Shown: positions 39,608 to 48,780 of the stretch, one piece after another
Numbering within the stretch: position 1 is the first letter of the stretch
How the letters are laid out: every line of letters starts with the position of its first letter
From: Bdellovibrio sp. ArHS
Lineage (GTDB): Bacteria > Bdellovibrionota > Bdellovibrionia > Bdellovibrionales > Bdellovibrionaceae
Assembly: GCF_000786105.1 (NCBI RefSeq)
Contig: NZ_JTEV01000011.1
Span: 62,001-126,000 of the forward strand
Direction: 5' to 3'
Length of the DNA stretch: 64,000 nt
The notes under the pieces: model-generated
Databases searched by the model: none
Told to the model about the DNA's origin: nothing
What the model saw: the letters and a program-made list of their open reading frames with translations, nothing else
Program-made: the position numbers and the translations under genes

Positions 39608-42600
39608 TGGAAATCACAAAGTGAAGCTGCCCGCGCTTTCTTCCCAGTCACAGAAAAGCGCGGCTAAATCCAAACCCCGAGCCAAAGGTTTTGTTGAGCT
39701 TTTAGGTCGAAGTAATTTTTCTTTCCTGCAAGGCGCTTCCTCCCCGGAAGAAATGGTGATTGAAGCGATCAAACTGGATTATGATGGCGTCGGCATTTGT
39801 GATTTAAACGGTCTGTACGGTGTTGTGCGCGGTTTTCTTTCCGTGAAATCACCGTCCATGTTTGAGGCTTCCGTGCAGGCCAAAGAGGGTTTTAAATATT
39901 TAGTTGGTTCTGAACTGACATTAACTGATGAAACCGCTGTAACTCTAATTCCCCTCAATAAAGAAGGTTATTCGCATCTTTGCCAGTTGCTCACCTTAGG
40001 TAAACGACAGGCCTCTAAAGGATTTTCGAAGCTTTCCTTGGAACAGGTCGCAGCCCACAATAAAGGCCTGTTGTGCATAGCCATTCCACCCTGGAGTTCC
40101 GAACGCTATGAAAAATTAGAAAAAATTTTTGGGGACCGTCTTTATCTTCCTGTATGGCGGGACCTGACTTGGGAATCGCAAGAGTTCTGCCGTCAGGCTT
40201 TTCTTTTAGAGGAAAAATATCAGGCCCGTCTTTTTGTCACACAACGTCCGTTCATGCACACAGCGGAACGAAAACCTTTGTTTGACGTCATCACTTGTAT
40301 TTTACATCACACCACTTTGTTCGAAGCCAAAGATAAATTGATACAGAACGCCGAGCGCTGCTACCGCAGCATTGAAGATCTTTCGTCATTGTGGCAAGAC
40401 CGCCTGGATCTTGTGGAAAAAACTGTGGAGATCGCAGGACGAGTGAATTTTTCCTTGGATGAAATTCGCTATCGCTATCCCCAGTCCAACTTACCAGAAG
40501 GTATGACGCCCTCTGAATATTTGCGGGATTTGACGTTCAAAGGTTTAAAAAATCGTTTTCCCAAAGGACCCACTGACAAAATTTTGCAAACGATCGAAAA
40601 AGAATTAGCCTTGATTAAAGAGCTTGAATACGAAGACTATTTTCTGACGTTAAAAGAGATCTGTGCTTTTGCGGAAAGCAAAGGCATTCTTTATCAAGGC
40701 CGGGGGTCCGCCGCAAACTCCGTCGTGTGTTATTGCCTTGGCCTGACTTCTGTGGACCCCAGTAAAATTACTTTGTTGTTCGAGCGCTTTATTTCTCGCG
40801 AACGTCGCGAGCCTCCCGATATTGATATCGACTTCGAACACAGTCGACGCGAAGAAGTCATTCAGCATATCTACGAAAAATATAATGAAAGACATGCGGC
40901 CATGGTGTGTACGGTGGTTCGCTATCGCTCCCGCATGGCAATTCGCGAGACCGCAAAAGTTTTTGGCATTCCTCTGGACAAAATAAACTCTATGGCAAAG
41001 TTTATGGGTCGAGATGGAATCAGTCGCCTTTTAGAACCTGAATCGGCGACGCGCTTTGGAGTAAAAGATTTAAATCACTGGAAGATGTTTTTACATCTTG
41101 CCCAACAACTGCGGGGCTTTCCTCGTCACTTAGGTATTCACACAGGGGGATTTTTGATCACTCAAGATCCCATGATTGAAATGGTCCCGGTAGAAAAGGC
41201 CACCATGGATGGCCGCTATGTGATTCAGTGGAATAAAGACGATGTCGCCACCTTAAAGCTCATGAAGATTGATGTGCTTAGCCTGGGCATGCTGACTTGT
41301 TTGCGAAAATGTTTTGAGCTTTTGAAAAATCACAAAGGTCTGCATTTTAATCTGGCTTCTTTTTCCCAGGAAGACGACCCTTCCACCTACGAAATGATCA
41401 GTCGCGCTGACACGGTCGGCGTCTTTCAGATTGAATCCCGGGCGCAGATGCAAACTTTGCCGCGGATGAAGCCAAAAACTTTTTACGATTTGGTTATTGA
41501 GGTCGCCCTCGTAAGACCCGGTCCTCTTCAGGGAGGCATGGTCCATCCCTTTTTAAAGCGTCGCCAAGGTTTAGAAAAAGTCACTTATGCTCACAAGGAT
41601 TTGATTCCAATTCTAAAAAAAACCCATGGCGTTCCCATCTTTCAAGAACAAGTCATGCAGATAGTTATTAAGACCGCTGGTTTTTCCCCCGGCGAATCCG
41701 ACGAACTGCGCAGAATCATGTCGTCGGCATGGCGTAAACGCTCAACCATGGACAGTATTCGCAAAAGAATCCTGGACGGGTTTGCCGCCCATGGCATCAG
41801 CCAGGAATACGGCGAGCAGATTTATAAAACCATCGAAGGTTTTGCCAATTACGGCTTCCCCGAAAGCCATGCTGCCAGCTTCGCCCTTTTAACCTATGCA
41901 AGCTGCTATATCAAAAATCACCATCCCGATGTGTTCGCCTGCGGTCTTTTAAACAGCCAGCCCATGGGGTTTTACGCACCTCGCACTTTGGTCGCAGAGG
42001 CACAACGGCATGGTGTTTCAGTTCATCCTTTGTGCGTGCAGCATTCTGACTATGACTACACGTTAGAAGAACCCTCTTCTTCCGGATTTCATGCTTTACG
42101 CGTGGGCTTGCGTTCGATGTACGGTTTTCCCGAAGCGCTTCTTCGTCGTATCGAGGATTCGCGAAAGGCGCACGGCCCTTTTAAAGATATCGCCGACTTC
42201 ATTCATCGCACCGAACTTCCGCGCAGCGCCTTACTGAAGCTTGCGGCCTCGGGAGCTTTTGAATGTTTCAACGCCAATGTCCGCGAACTGATCTGGCATC
42301 TAGAAAGTTTAAGCCTGGATCAACAAAGTTTTTTATGGGGACATCCCAAAGAGCAGTTCGAAATTGCGGAAGAGGAAGACAATGATGCCGACAATATTCC
42401 TTTTGAATCGAATTGGGATCGCTTGCGCCGTGAATACGACAGCAAAGGTTATTCAGTGGACTCGCATCCGCTTTCAGTACTGCGCTCTTACTTGAAGGAA
42501 AAAAATAACGAGTTGATTTCTCAACGTTTTGTTCCTTACTTCGCCTCCAACGATCTGTCCCGGATGAAGAACAAAGCCAAAGTGCGTTTGGCGGGGTTGG

Positions 42601-42815
42601 TTTCCGTGACTCAAAAACCACCGACGGCAAAAGGCATGTGTTTTATTACTCTGGAAGATGAATTTGGCTTTATGAATATCGTGATTCATCCGGAGGTTTA
42701 TCAAAAAGACCGCCTGGCTATTTATGGAAGATCCCTTTTGGAAATTCACGGTCAAATCGAAAGGGTGGGAGACTTGATTAATATTCGTGCGGCCCGGGTC
42801 CTACCCCTGCAATAG
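39591..42815 (+). CDS. dnaE2: Error-prone DNA polymerase DnaE2 (ImuC)
   Basis: A protein of 1074 residues, the catalytic part of the inducible translesion mutasome. It begins with a PHP domain (SNFSFLQGASSPEEMV, then GVGICDLNGLYG); the His of the usual GASHP is Ser here, so metal binding in PHP may be reduced. The C-family polymerase core has PDIDIDFEHSRREEVI with the catalytic aspartates, the GRGSAANSVVCYCLG motif and HLGIHTGGFLIT. A helix-hairpin-helix region and a C-terminal OB fold (AKVRLAGLVSVTQKPPTAKG) follow. Length is normal for DnaE2, shorter than replicative DnaE. It is last in the LexA-controlled operon; the next gene is convergent 13 bases away. Confidence 0.95.
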   Translation: MAILISGNHKVKLPALSSQSQKSAAKSKPRAKGFVELLGRSNFSFLQGASSPEEMVIEAIKLDYDGVGICDLNGLYGVVRGFLSVKSPSMFEASVQAKEGFKYLVGSELTLTDETAVTLIPLNKEGYSHLCQLLTLGKRQASKGFSKLSLEQVAAHNKGLLCIAIPPWSSERYEKLEKIFGDRLYLPVWRDLTWESQEFCRQAFLLEEKYQARLFVTQRPFMHTAERKPLFDVITCILHHTTLFEAKDKLIQNAERCYRSIEDLSSLWQDRLDLVEKTVEIAGRVNFSLDEIRYRYPQSNLPEGMTPSEYLRDLTFKGLKNRFPKGPTDKILQTIEKELALIKELEYEDYFLTLKEICAFAESKGILYQGRGSAANSVVCYCLGLTSVDPSKITLLFERFISRERREPPDIDIDFEHSRREEVIQHIYEKYNERHAAMVCTVVRYRSRMAIRETAKVFGIPLDKINSMAKFMGRDGISRLLEPESATRFGVKDLNHWKMFLHLAQQLRGFPRHLGIHTGGFLITQDPMIEMVPVEKATMDGRYVIQWNKDDVATLKLMKIDVLSLGMLTCLRKCFELLKNHKGLHFNLASFSQEDDPSTYEMISRADTVGVFQIESRAQMQTLPRMKPKTFYDLVIEVALVRPGPLQGGMVHPFLKRRQGLEKVTYAHKDLIPILKKTHGVPIFQEQVMQIVIKTAGFSPGESDELRRIMSSAWRKRSTMDSIRKRILDGFAAHGISQEYGEQIYKTIEGFANYGFPESHAASFALLTYASCYIKNHHPDVFACGLLNSQPMGFYAPRTLVAEAQRHGVSVHPLCVQHSDYDYTLEEPSSSGFHALRVGLRSMYGFPEALLRRIEDSRKAHGPFKDIADFIHRTELPRSALLKLAASGAFECFNANVRELIWHLESLSLDQQSFLWGHPKEQFEIAEEEDNDADNIPFESNWDRLRREYDSKGYSVDSHPLSVLRSYLKEKNNELISQRFVPYFASNDLSRMKNKAKVRLAGLVSVTQKPPTAKGMCFITLEDEFGFMNIVIHPEVYQKDRLAIYGRSLLEIHGQIERVGDLINIRAARVLPLQ

Positions 42816-42828
42816 CCCAAGAAGCGGC

Positions 42829-43695
42829 TTAGAAGTAGAACTCATGGAACTTAACATTCTTTCGCTGAAAGTCCTTGTGCAGGCCATTTTCATAAACGCG
42901 AAGAACGATATAGTCTTTACGAATAATCAAAACCAGGGGATTCATCGAGCCCAAGCCATGCACTTGGGCCGGAGAAATGGTATGAGCCTGTGCCTCTGAC
43001 AAAGGAAACTCTTGCAACATCGGAAGAAGTTCCGTTTCCCGCATTTGCGCTTCAAGTCTTGGATTCATCACCGCAAAGTCAAGGTCGCTGGACTTAGAAT
43101 AGGCCTTGCCATTCACGAAGCTTCCATACAAGACAATCGTGTTGTCTCGACGAGATAAAAAGCGGTCTTGAAGACGAATCGCGGTTAAAAGAACATCCTC
43201 TCCTTTAAGAAGAACCGGCACTTTGGTGATCTGCTGAACGCGCTCATAATACGCCGTCAAAGTTTCTTCCAAAGATCGACCGTTTTTATAAATAGCATCT
43301 TTAAAAAACTGTGCCGCATTGATTTCTCGGGCAACGACAAGATCTATATGACGTTTGAAGGTTTTAAAAGGACCCTCGTTGTTGTATTTTAGTGCCTTCA
43401 CTTCGTTGTAGTATTCAGCAATCAAGCGATGAAGTTCGGCCTTCTTTTCAGGCGAAAGATGTTGAAGATTTGTCTTAGCCTGATCCAAAGAGCCCGGCTT
43501 GTGATTAAACTCTGTCAGCCCCATGATTGTTTTATACTGCTCAATGGCTTTTAGGATTCTTTGCGGAGAATCGGGATTTAAGAAGATTTCCACTTGTTCG
43601 GAAAACACCCAGTTGCACGTCAACTGATAGGCTTGGGCCATAGACCCGGCCATCATCAACACCGCTAAAATCACTGTTTGCATCCACTTCACCAC
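42829..43695 (-). CDS. Exported nucleotidyltransferase-domain protein
   Basis: The start is GTG 43695, with AGGAG five bases upstream; this gives 288 residues beginning MVKWMQTVILAVLMMAGSMA, a good Sec signal cleaved after AQA. The C-terminal third contains IVLYGSFVNGKAYSKSSDLD, the Gly-Ser...Ser-Asp-Leu-Asp motif of MNT/kanamycin-nucleotidyltransferase-like enzymes, with Asp204 and Asp206 as metal ligands. The region before it is helical (residues 40-180). Known enzymes of this family act inside the cytoplasm on ATP or another NTP, so a signal peptide is odd. It could be an effector that modifies prey components. Its target is unknown. Confidence 0.72.
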   Translation of the reverse strand: MVKWMQTVILAVLMMAGSMAQAYQLTCNWVFSEQVEIFLNPDSPQRILKAIEQYKTIMGLTEFNHKPGSLDQAKTNLQHLSPEKKAELHRLIAEYYNEVKALKYNNEGPFKTFKRHIDLVVAREINAAQFFKDAIYKNGRSLEETLTAYYERVQQITKVPVLLKGEDVLLTAIRLQDRFLSRRDNTIVLYGSFVNGKAYSKSSDLDFAVMNPRLEAQMRETELLPMLQEFPLSEAQAHTISPAQVHGLGSMNPLVLIIRKDYIVLRVYENGLHKDFQRKNVKFHEFYF

Positions 43696-43857
43696 AAAAA
43701 CTCCTAAAAACCCTGCGAACGCAAAATGGCAGCCCCTGTCTAAAAGATAGAGAGTCAAAGGCCCTTAATTTGCGACTCATGTCGTATAAAATAGCTTGAG
43801 CAATTTCAGGGCCTAAAAATCCATGACCCTGGTAAAGATATTTGGTATCCCCTAAGA

Positions 43858-44655
43858 ATGATTCGCGAAGCCTTTATCTTTCTTTTTACACCGACCTCCC
43901 CCGTTGCTAAGAAATACGGATTTCTTTACCAGTCGATCGCTTTACAGGCGCGCTATCACCGCTGCAAAAAGGCCTGGCTTCCACATCTGAAAAACTGCCA
44001 AGATCTATTTTTAGACACCGTCAGGACCTTACCTCAGAAAAAGTCCGTGGTGATTCTGGGAAGTTCCCACTTGCATGAAATACCGGTACATCTTTTAGAA
44101 AAGAATTTTCATTCCATCACACTTGTCGACGTGATTCACCCGATCCGTCATCATCTTCTGGCAAAGCGCACATCGCGAGTGAAGTTGATCACCCAAGATC
44201 TTTCCGGCAGCTTGGCAAAATTAGAAGACCTGCACAGTCTTGAAGATCTTTATGAACTGAAGGACAAGTTGGCACAGGAAACACTTTTTAACTTTGAAGC
44301 TGATCTGATCGTTTCGGGAAATCTTCTTTCGCAATTGGCCCTCTTGCCCATTGAAGCGATTGAAAAGAAGATCAAACGAGCCTTAACTCTTGAAGAAAAA
44401 GACATTCTTTGCACAGGCTTTGCCGAAATTCACTTGAAAAACCTCAGCGCGTGCAAAGGTACGAAGCTTATTTACGCCGATCGGGAAGTGACTTATCGCG
44501 ATCCAAAAGGTGAAGAGATTTACAAGGGACACTATCCTGTGAACTTCAGTGGCTATGAAAAGTTAAAAGAATGGACGTGGCTGCTTGCGCCGCTAAAGGA
44601 AGCCTCGAAAGACTACTCGATTGAAATGAAAATCGAAGCTTACAAACAAATCTAG
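43858..44655 (+). CDS. Rossmann-fold protein, possibly methyltransferase-like
   Basis: A 265-residue cytoplasmic protein without signal peptide. The segment KKSVVILGSSHLHEIPVHLL, then ITLVDVIHP, resembles motif I and the acidic end of the second strand in SAM-binding Rossmann folds, although the Gly-rich loop is GSSHLHE instead of GxGxG. ADLIVSGNLLSQLAL resembles motif IV. Later residues (KGTKLIYADREVTYRDPKG, YKGHYPVNF) are beta-rich. Upstream there is only a weak ribosome site (GGTATCCCCTAAGA). It is divergent from the nucleotidyltransferase gene and convergent with an O-methyltransferase gene. Enzyme activity is not assured. Confidence 0.55.
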   Translation: MIREAFIFLFTPTSPVAKKYGFLYQSIALQARYHRCKKAWLPHLKNCQDLFLDTVRTLPQKKSVVILGSSHLHEIPVHLLEKNFHSITLVDVIHPIRHHLLAKRTSRVKLITQDLSGSLAKLEDLHSLEDLYELKDKLAQETLFNFEADLIVSGNLLSQLALLPIEAIEKKIKRALTLEEKDILCTGFAEIHLKNLSACKGTKLIYADREVTYRDPKGEEIYKGHYPVNFSGYEKLKEWTWLLAPLKEASKDYSIEMKIEAYKQI

Positions 44656-44676
44656 TGAGGACCTTAAGAGGTGCCC

Positions 44677-45336
44677 TTACTTTTTGATGGCGACGTAAAG
44701 ACCTTCGTAGGAGGGCACCACCGCCGCTTCGAAAAGCGCCGGGTCCGCAAGACGTTGGTTAAATTCCTGCATGATTCTAATTTGTTTTTCAGAGAATTTC
44801 TGCTGCGTCGCCTGTCCCCAGACGGCGCCACTTAAGAAAATATTATCCGCGAGAATTAAACCACCCACGCGCAAATTCTTTTCCGCCCAAGTAAGATAAT
44901 CGAAGTACGCGGCTTTGTTTCCGTCAATGAAAACCCCGTCAAAAGGGCCCTCTGCCGAGATTCTTTCAAGCTCGGCGCGAGCATCACCCATGACCAGATG
45001 AATTTTCTTTTTGCTCTGATCAAGGTTGGCAAAAACTTTCGCTGATTTTTCGCCATGCCGAGGATCTTTTTCCAAAGTCCACAGTTCACCACCCTCAGGA
45101 AGAGCCTCGAATAAATACTGCGCCGACAAACCCGTCAAAGTGCCGATTTCTACGAACTTCTTCGCCCCGTGCAAACGGACCAGCGTTTTAATGAGCTGTG
45201 CTTCAGCAGGTGAAATACTGATCCGAGCCAACCCCAGTTCTTCGGCAAACTGACGCGACATTTTTTTATTTTCGTTCTCTTCAAGCAGAAGAGAATCCAT
45301 ATAGTTTTCTTTGCTAGTTAACACCGTCTCACGCAT
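44677..45336 (-). CDS. O-methyltransferase (caffeoyl-CoA OMT family)
   Basis: A 219-residue SAM-dependent methyltransferase. Motif I is KKFVEIGTLTGLSAQYLFEA, followed by LWTLEKDPRH, VMGDARAEL, and FDGVFIDGNKAAYFDYLTWA with the catalytic Asp and the Lys/Asn used for metal and base. ILADNIFLSGAV is typical of the catechol-type family, which needs a divalent metal. The N-terminal helix region is complete. The start ATG at 45336 has a GAGAAG site eight bases upstream. It probably acts on a small hydroxylated molecule in the cytoplasm; the substrate cannot be inferred. Convergent with the gene at 43858. Confidence 0.9.
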   Translation of the reverse strand: MRETVLTSKENYMDSLLLEENENKKMSRQFAEELGLARISISPAEAQLIKTLVRLHGAKKFVEIGTLTGLSAQYLFEALPEGGELWTLEKDPRHGEKSAKVFANLDQSKKKIHLVMGDARAELERISAEGPFDGVFIDGNKAAYFDYLTWAEKNLRVGGLILADNIFLSGAVWGQATQQKFSEKQIRIMQEFNQRLADPALFEAAVVPSYEGLYVAIKK

Positions 45337-45450
45337 GCAGGAATCTTCTCATAAATTCCCGACGAAGTTAACAGGAAGTTAATTTGCGGTAGGCCACCTC
45401 CCTGGAAATAATAGGATTTCGTGTTGCTGTTTCCAGCAAGGAGGAAAATC

Positions 45451-45978
45451 ATGAGACGATGCAAAGCCCTTTCCCTGCTCGCTTTGTCAGTTTGGATCCT
45501 AAACGCATGCGCCACCAAAGAAGAACCCAGAGAATATTATCGTCCCGCCACAGACTCGGCATCCGCCAATGCACCGAAATCCTCCGTCGCCGCTTTGGGA
45601 AAGACAGGGGATGAAGACCTGAGTCGCAGCACAAAGTTCACCGCACTTTCGCAAAACATCCGCTTTGACCCCAAAAGCACTGCGCTTTCGGCTTCGAATC
45701 GCCGCGCTTTGGACGGAATCGCTGACGAAATGAAAAAATCCATCAACTCGTTTAAGACTGTTCGCGTGACGGGCTTTTCCGACGCCATTGGTGATAGCAG
45801 TGAAAATCAGGATATCTCTGAACAGCGCGCGTTGGCCGTCCAAGACTATCTGGTAAAAAAAGGCATTCCAGAAGAAAAAATCGAAGCCATCGGCATGGGC
45901 GCAGTACAATCCGACATGATGGGTAGCGAGTCCCAGCAAGCACGCGATCGTCGCGTGGATTTTGAGATTGTGGAATAA
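45451..45978 (+). CDS. OmpA-family lipoprotein (Pal-like)
   Basis: A 175-residue lipoprotein. The ATG at 45451 follows AAGGAGG, and a small hairpin TTGCTG-TTTC-CAGCAA (45424-45439) ends right at that site. The signal has a lipobox LNAC, giving a lipid-anchored cysteine. After a flexible Ser/Ala/Pro linker, residues about 65-175 form an OmpA-like peptidoglycan-binding domain: NIRFDPKSTALSASNRRALD, VTGFSDAIGDSSENQDISEQ, RALAVQDYLVKKGI and QARDRRVDFEIVE, with the Asp and Arg that bind diaminopimelate. It probably tethers the outer membrane to the wall. It is separated from the next gene by 24 bases. Confidence 0.9.
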   Translation: MRRCKALSLLALSVWILNACATKEEPREYYRPATDSASANAPKSSVAALGKTGDEDLSRSTKFTALSQNIRFDPKSTALSASNRRALDGIADEMKKSINSFKTVRVTGFSDAIGDSSENQDISEQRALAVQDYLVKKGIPEEKIEAIGMGAVQSDMMGSESQQARDRRVDFEIVE

Positions 45979-46002
45979 TTTGAAAGGCGGCAAGATGGGA
46001 AC

Positions 46003-46665
46003 ATGAATCCACTTCTTGCTTTTGACCTCGATGGCACATTGATCGACTCGGCCCCTGACATTGTTGTCGCCGTGAACCGCACACTGAAAAGTCACGGCAA
46101 AGTGCCGCTTGCGGATGAAGTTATTATTTCCCACATTGGGGAAGGCTTAAAGAAGCTCATTGCCGATCTTTTTTTAGCGGACAATCTAGAGCCCTCGGAA
46201 CTTATCGAACTGGAAATGGAATTTTTACGCATCTACGAAGAAGAGATGTTTAATAGAACCACTATCTTCCCCGGCGTAGAAAAATTTCTTTCTTCCTACG
46301 AAGGACCTAAGGCCATCATCACCAACAAAAACGAACGTCCCGCCAAAGCCATTCTCAGCCATTTAGGTTTAGATCGTTTTGACTGGGTGAATGTTTTTGG
46401 CGCCGACACTCTAGAAGAGCGCAAACCCAGCCCCCTCCCCTTACAGACAATGATGAAATTAGCCAACCGCACACCCGAAAGTACCTTCATGATTGGGGAT
46501 GGGATTCCCGATGTCCTTTCGGCGTTACGGGCAGGGGTTCCTGCCATCGCGATCGGCTTCGGATACACATCGCTTTCTCTGCTAGAAAAATATGAGCCTC
46601 GAGGAGTTTTAGGGCACTATCAAGAGCTCTCGTCCCTGCTAGAAAAGCTCTCAATCAGAGCATGA
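46003..46665 (+). CDS. HAD-superfamily phosphatase (phosphoglycolate phosphatase-like)
   Basis: A 220-residue cytoplasmic enzyme of the Gph/PGP type. The nucleophile and acid are Asp8 and Asp10 in LLAFDLDGTLIDSAPD, motif II is AIITNKNERPAK, the motif III Lys is in EERKPSPLPLQ and motif IV is STFMIGDGIPDVLSALRAG. A helical C1-type cap lies between motifs I and II, as in phosphoglycolate phosphatases; phosphoglycolate or another small phosphate ester is the likely substrate. It may be cotranscribed with the lipoprotein gene 24 bases upstream. Confidence 0.87.
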   Translation: MNPLLAFDLDGTLIDSAPDIVVAVNRTLKSHGKVPLADEVIISHIGEGLKKLIADLFLADNLEPSELIELEMEFLRIYEEEMFNRTTIFPGVEKFLSSYEGPKAIITNKNERPAKAILSHLGLDRFDWVNVFGADTLEERKPSPLPLQTMMKLANRTPESTFMIGDGIPDVLSALRAGVPAIAIGFGYTSLSLLEKYEPRGVLGHYQELSSLLEKLSIRA

Positions 46666-46764
46666 CGCACATTCGCCAGAAAAAAGGACCAGAGCGCTTT
46701 TGTAGGCTTGCGTCGGAGCCCCTGCGCCTATATAAGATGAAGCCTTAAATGGGGGTCATCTCCG

Positions 46765-47754
46765 GTGAGTGATATTCTTTTAGAGGTTCAAAATCTTAAG
46801 ACGCGCTTTAAAACCGACGATGGTTCTTTTTTCGCTGTTGACGACGTCAGCTTTAATGTGAAAAAGGGCCAAACTCTTGGAATCGTTGGAGAATCTGGCT
46901 GCGGAAAATCTGTTACATCTCTTTCAATCATGCGCCTGATTCAAAAACCAGGTCAGATTGAATCCGGAAAGATTGTTTTTAAAGGCAAGAACCTTTTGGA
47001 CATGAGCGACTCCCAAATGCGCGAGATTCGCGGCAACGAAATCGCGATGATCTTCCAAGAGCCGATGACTTCCTTGAATCCAGTTTACACAATCGGTGAT
47101 CAGATCGAAGAAGCAATTCTTCTTCACCAAAAAGATCTGAACAAACAGCAGGCGCGCGAACGTGCTATCGACATGCTTCGTATTGTGGGCATTCCAGCTC
47201 CTGAAAAACGCTTCCATGAATTTCCGCACCAACTTTCCGGCGGGATGAGACAGCGTGTGATGATCGCGATGGCCATCAGCTGCAATCCTGAACTTTTGAT
47301 CGCCGACGAGCCAACAACGGCTTTGGATGTAACCATCCAAGCGCAGATCTTGGATCTTATGCGCAAACTACAAAAAGACTTCAATGCCGGCATGATCCTG
47401 ATTACGCACGACTTGGGCGTGGTCGCAGAGATGTGCCAAGAAGTTGCCGTGATGTATGCGGGCCGCGTGGTGGAATTTGGAACTGTTGAAGATATCTTCT
47501 ATCGTCCAAAACACCCGTACACCAAAGGTCTTTTAGACTCGATCCCGCACTTTGAAACCGGTCAAAAGCTTGATCAGTTAAAAACTATCAAGGGCATGGT
47601 TCCTAGCTTGTACAACCTTCCTAAAGGTTGTCGTTTTGCTGACCGCTGTCCGTATGCACAGGCTGATTGCCGCGAGTCCTATCCATCACTTGAAAACCTT
47701 CGTGGAATTCACAAAGTGGCTTGTTACCACCCTTTGACTGAAGAGGTAAAATAA
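46765..47754 (+). CDS. Oligopeptide ABC transporter ATPase, OppD/DppD-like
   Basis: A 329-residue ATPase of the inner-membrane peptide importer. Walker A is [16 protein letters not shown], the signature [14 protein letters not shown], Walker [14 protein letters not shown] with the H-loop THDLGVVAE. The C-terminal extension with Cys-rich [18 protein letters not shown] is the FeS/cysteine element typical of OppD/DppD. The start is GTG 46765 with GGGGG ten bases upstream. It is followed two bases after its stop by the OppF-like partner, so the two form one operon. No permease or substrate-binding gene is adjacent, unlike most opp operons. Confidence 0.92.
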   Translation: MSDILLEVQNLKTRFKTDDGSFFAVDDVSFNVKKGQTLGIVGESGCGKSVTSLSIMRLIQKPGQIESGKIVFKGKNLLDMSDSQMREIRGNEIAMIFQEPMTSLNPVYTIGDQIEEAILLHQKDLNKQQARERAIDMLRIVGIPAPEKRFHEFPHQLSGGMRQRVMIAMAISCNPELLIADEPTTALDVTIQAQILDLMRKLQKDFNAGMILITHDLGVVAEMCQEVAVMYAGRVVEFGTVEDIFYRPKHPYTKGLLDSIPHFETGQKLDQLKTIKGMVPSLYNLPKGCRFADRCPYAQADCRESYPSLENLRGIHKVACYHPLTEEVK

Positions 47755-47756
47755 GA

Positions 47757-48725
47757 ATGAGCACTCCTCTTTTGAAAGTTGAAAATGTCACCAAGAGCTT
47801 TCCTATCTACGGCGGAATCTTCAGCCGCGAGGTGGCGTCAGTAAAAGCCGTTCAAGGTATTTCCTTTGAACTAAAAAAAGGTGAAACGCTAGGCCTAGTC
47901 GGTGAATCCGGTTGTGGTAAATCCACGTTGGGTCGTTGTTTGATTCGTCTTCACGACACGACCTCTGGTAAAATCTTTTACAATGGCAAAGACATCACGC
48001 ACATCCAAGGCGAAGAGCTGCGTGATATGCGTAAAAAAATGCAAATCATCTTCCAAGATCCGTTTGCTTCTTTGAATCCGCGCATGACCATCGGTTCAAT
48101 TCTGGAAGAGCCTTTGATCATTCATGATCTTTATGACTCTGCCAAAGACCGTCAGGATCGTATTCATGAGTTGATTGATCTGGTCGGCCTTCGTCGCGAA
48201 CACTTAAATCGTTACCCGCATGAATTCTCGGGCGGTCAACGTCAGCGTGTGGGTATCGCCCGTGCTTTGGCAGTGAACCCTGAATTGATCGTTTGTGACG
48301 AGCCCGTATCGGCCTTGGACGTTTCTATCCAGGCCCAGGTCATCAATCTCTTGATGGAGCTTCAACAAAAGCTCGGCCTTACTTATATTTTCATTGCGCA
48401 CGATTTGAAGGTTGTTGAACACGTTTCTACTCGCGTGGCCGTGATGTATTTGGGAAAAATCGTTGAAATGGCTGAAGCTGAAGAGCTTTACCGCAATCCG
48501 AAGCACCCCTATACTAAGGCCCTGATGTCAGCGATTCCGGTTCCAGATCCTCGTCGTCGTGACGAACGTATCATTTTGACTGGGGACGTTCCATCACCTA
48601 TCAATCCACCATCGGGCTGCCATTTCCATCCTCGCTGTCCTATGGCGATTGAGGATTGCAAGACTATCGTCCCGCCTTTGGAGCTAAAATCTCCAGATCA
48701 CATCGCAGCCTGCATTCGCGTATAA
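47757..48725 (+). CDS. Oligopeptide ABC transporter ATPase, OppF/DppF-like
   Basis: A 322-residue ATPase that pairs with the product of the gene before it; peptide importers use one OppD-type and one OppF-type subunit. Walker [16 protein letters not shown], signature [16 protein letters not shown], Walker [15 protein letters not shown]-loop [10 protein letters not shown]. The C-terminal region ends with [20 protein letters not shown], again with cysteines. The start ATG lies two bases after the previous stop. Peptides from digested prey are the plausible cargo, which is an inference. Confidence 0.92.
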   Translation: MSTPLLKVENVTKSFPIYGGIFSREVASVKAVQGISFELKKGETLGLVGESGCGKSTLGRCLIRLHDTTSGKIFYNGKDITHIQGEELRDMRKKMQIIFQDPFASLNPRMTIGSILEEPLIIHDLYDSAKDRQDRIHELIDLVGLRREHLNRYPHEFSGGQRQRVGIARALAVNPELIVCDEPVSALDVSIQAQVINLLMELQQKLGLTYIFIAHDLKVVEHVSTRVAVMYLGKIVEMAEAEELYRNPKHPYTKALMSAIPVPDPRRRDERIILTGDVPSPINPPSGCHFHPRCPMAIEDCKTIVPPLELKSPDHIAACIRV

Positions 48726-48780
48726 AGAAGTTACCTGTTTTTTCCGATAAACTCCTTAGGTTGCGTAACCTGGGGAGTCT

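Noticed and set aside
45499-46134. A 211-codon minus-strand reading frame opposite the OmpA-like lipoprotein
   Set aside because: It is the antisense shadow of two well-supported genes and shows no domain of its own.
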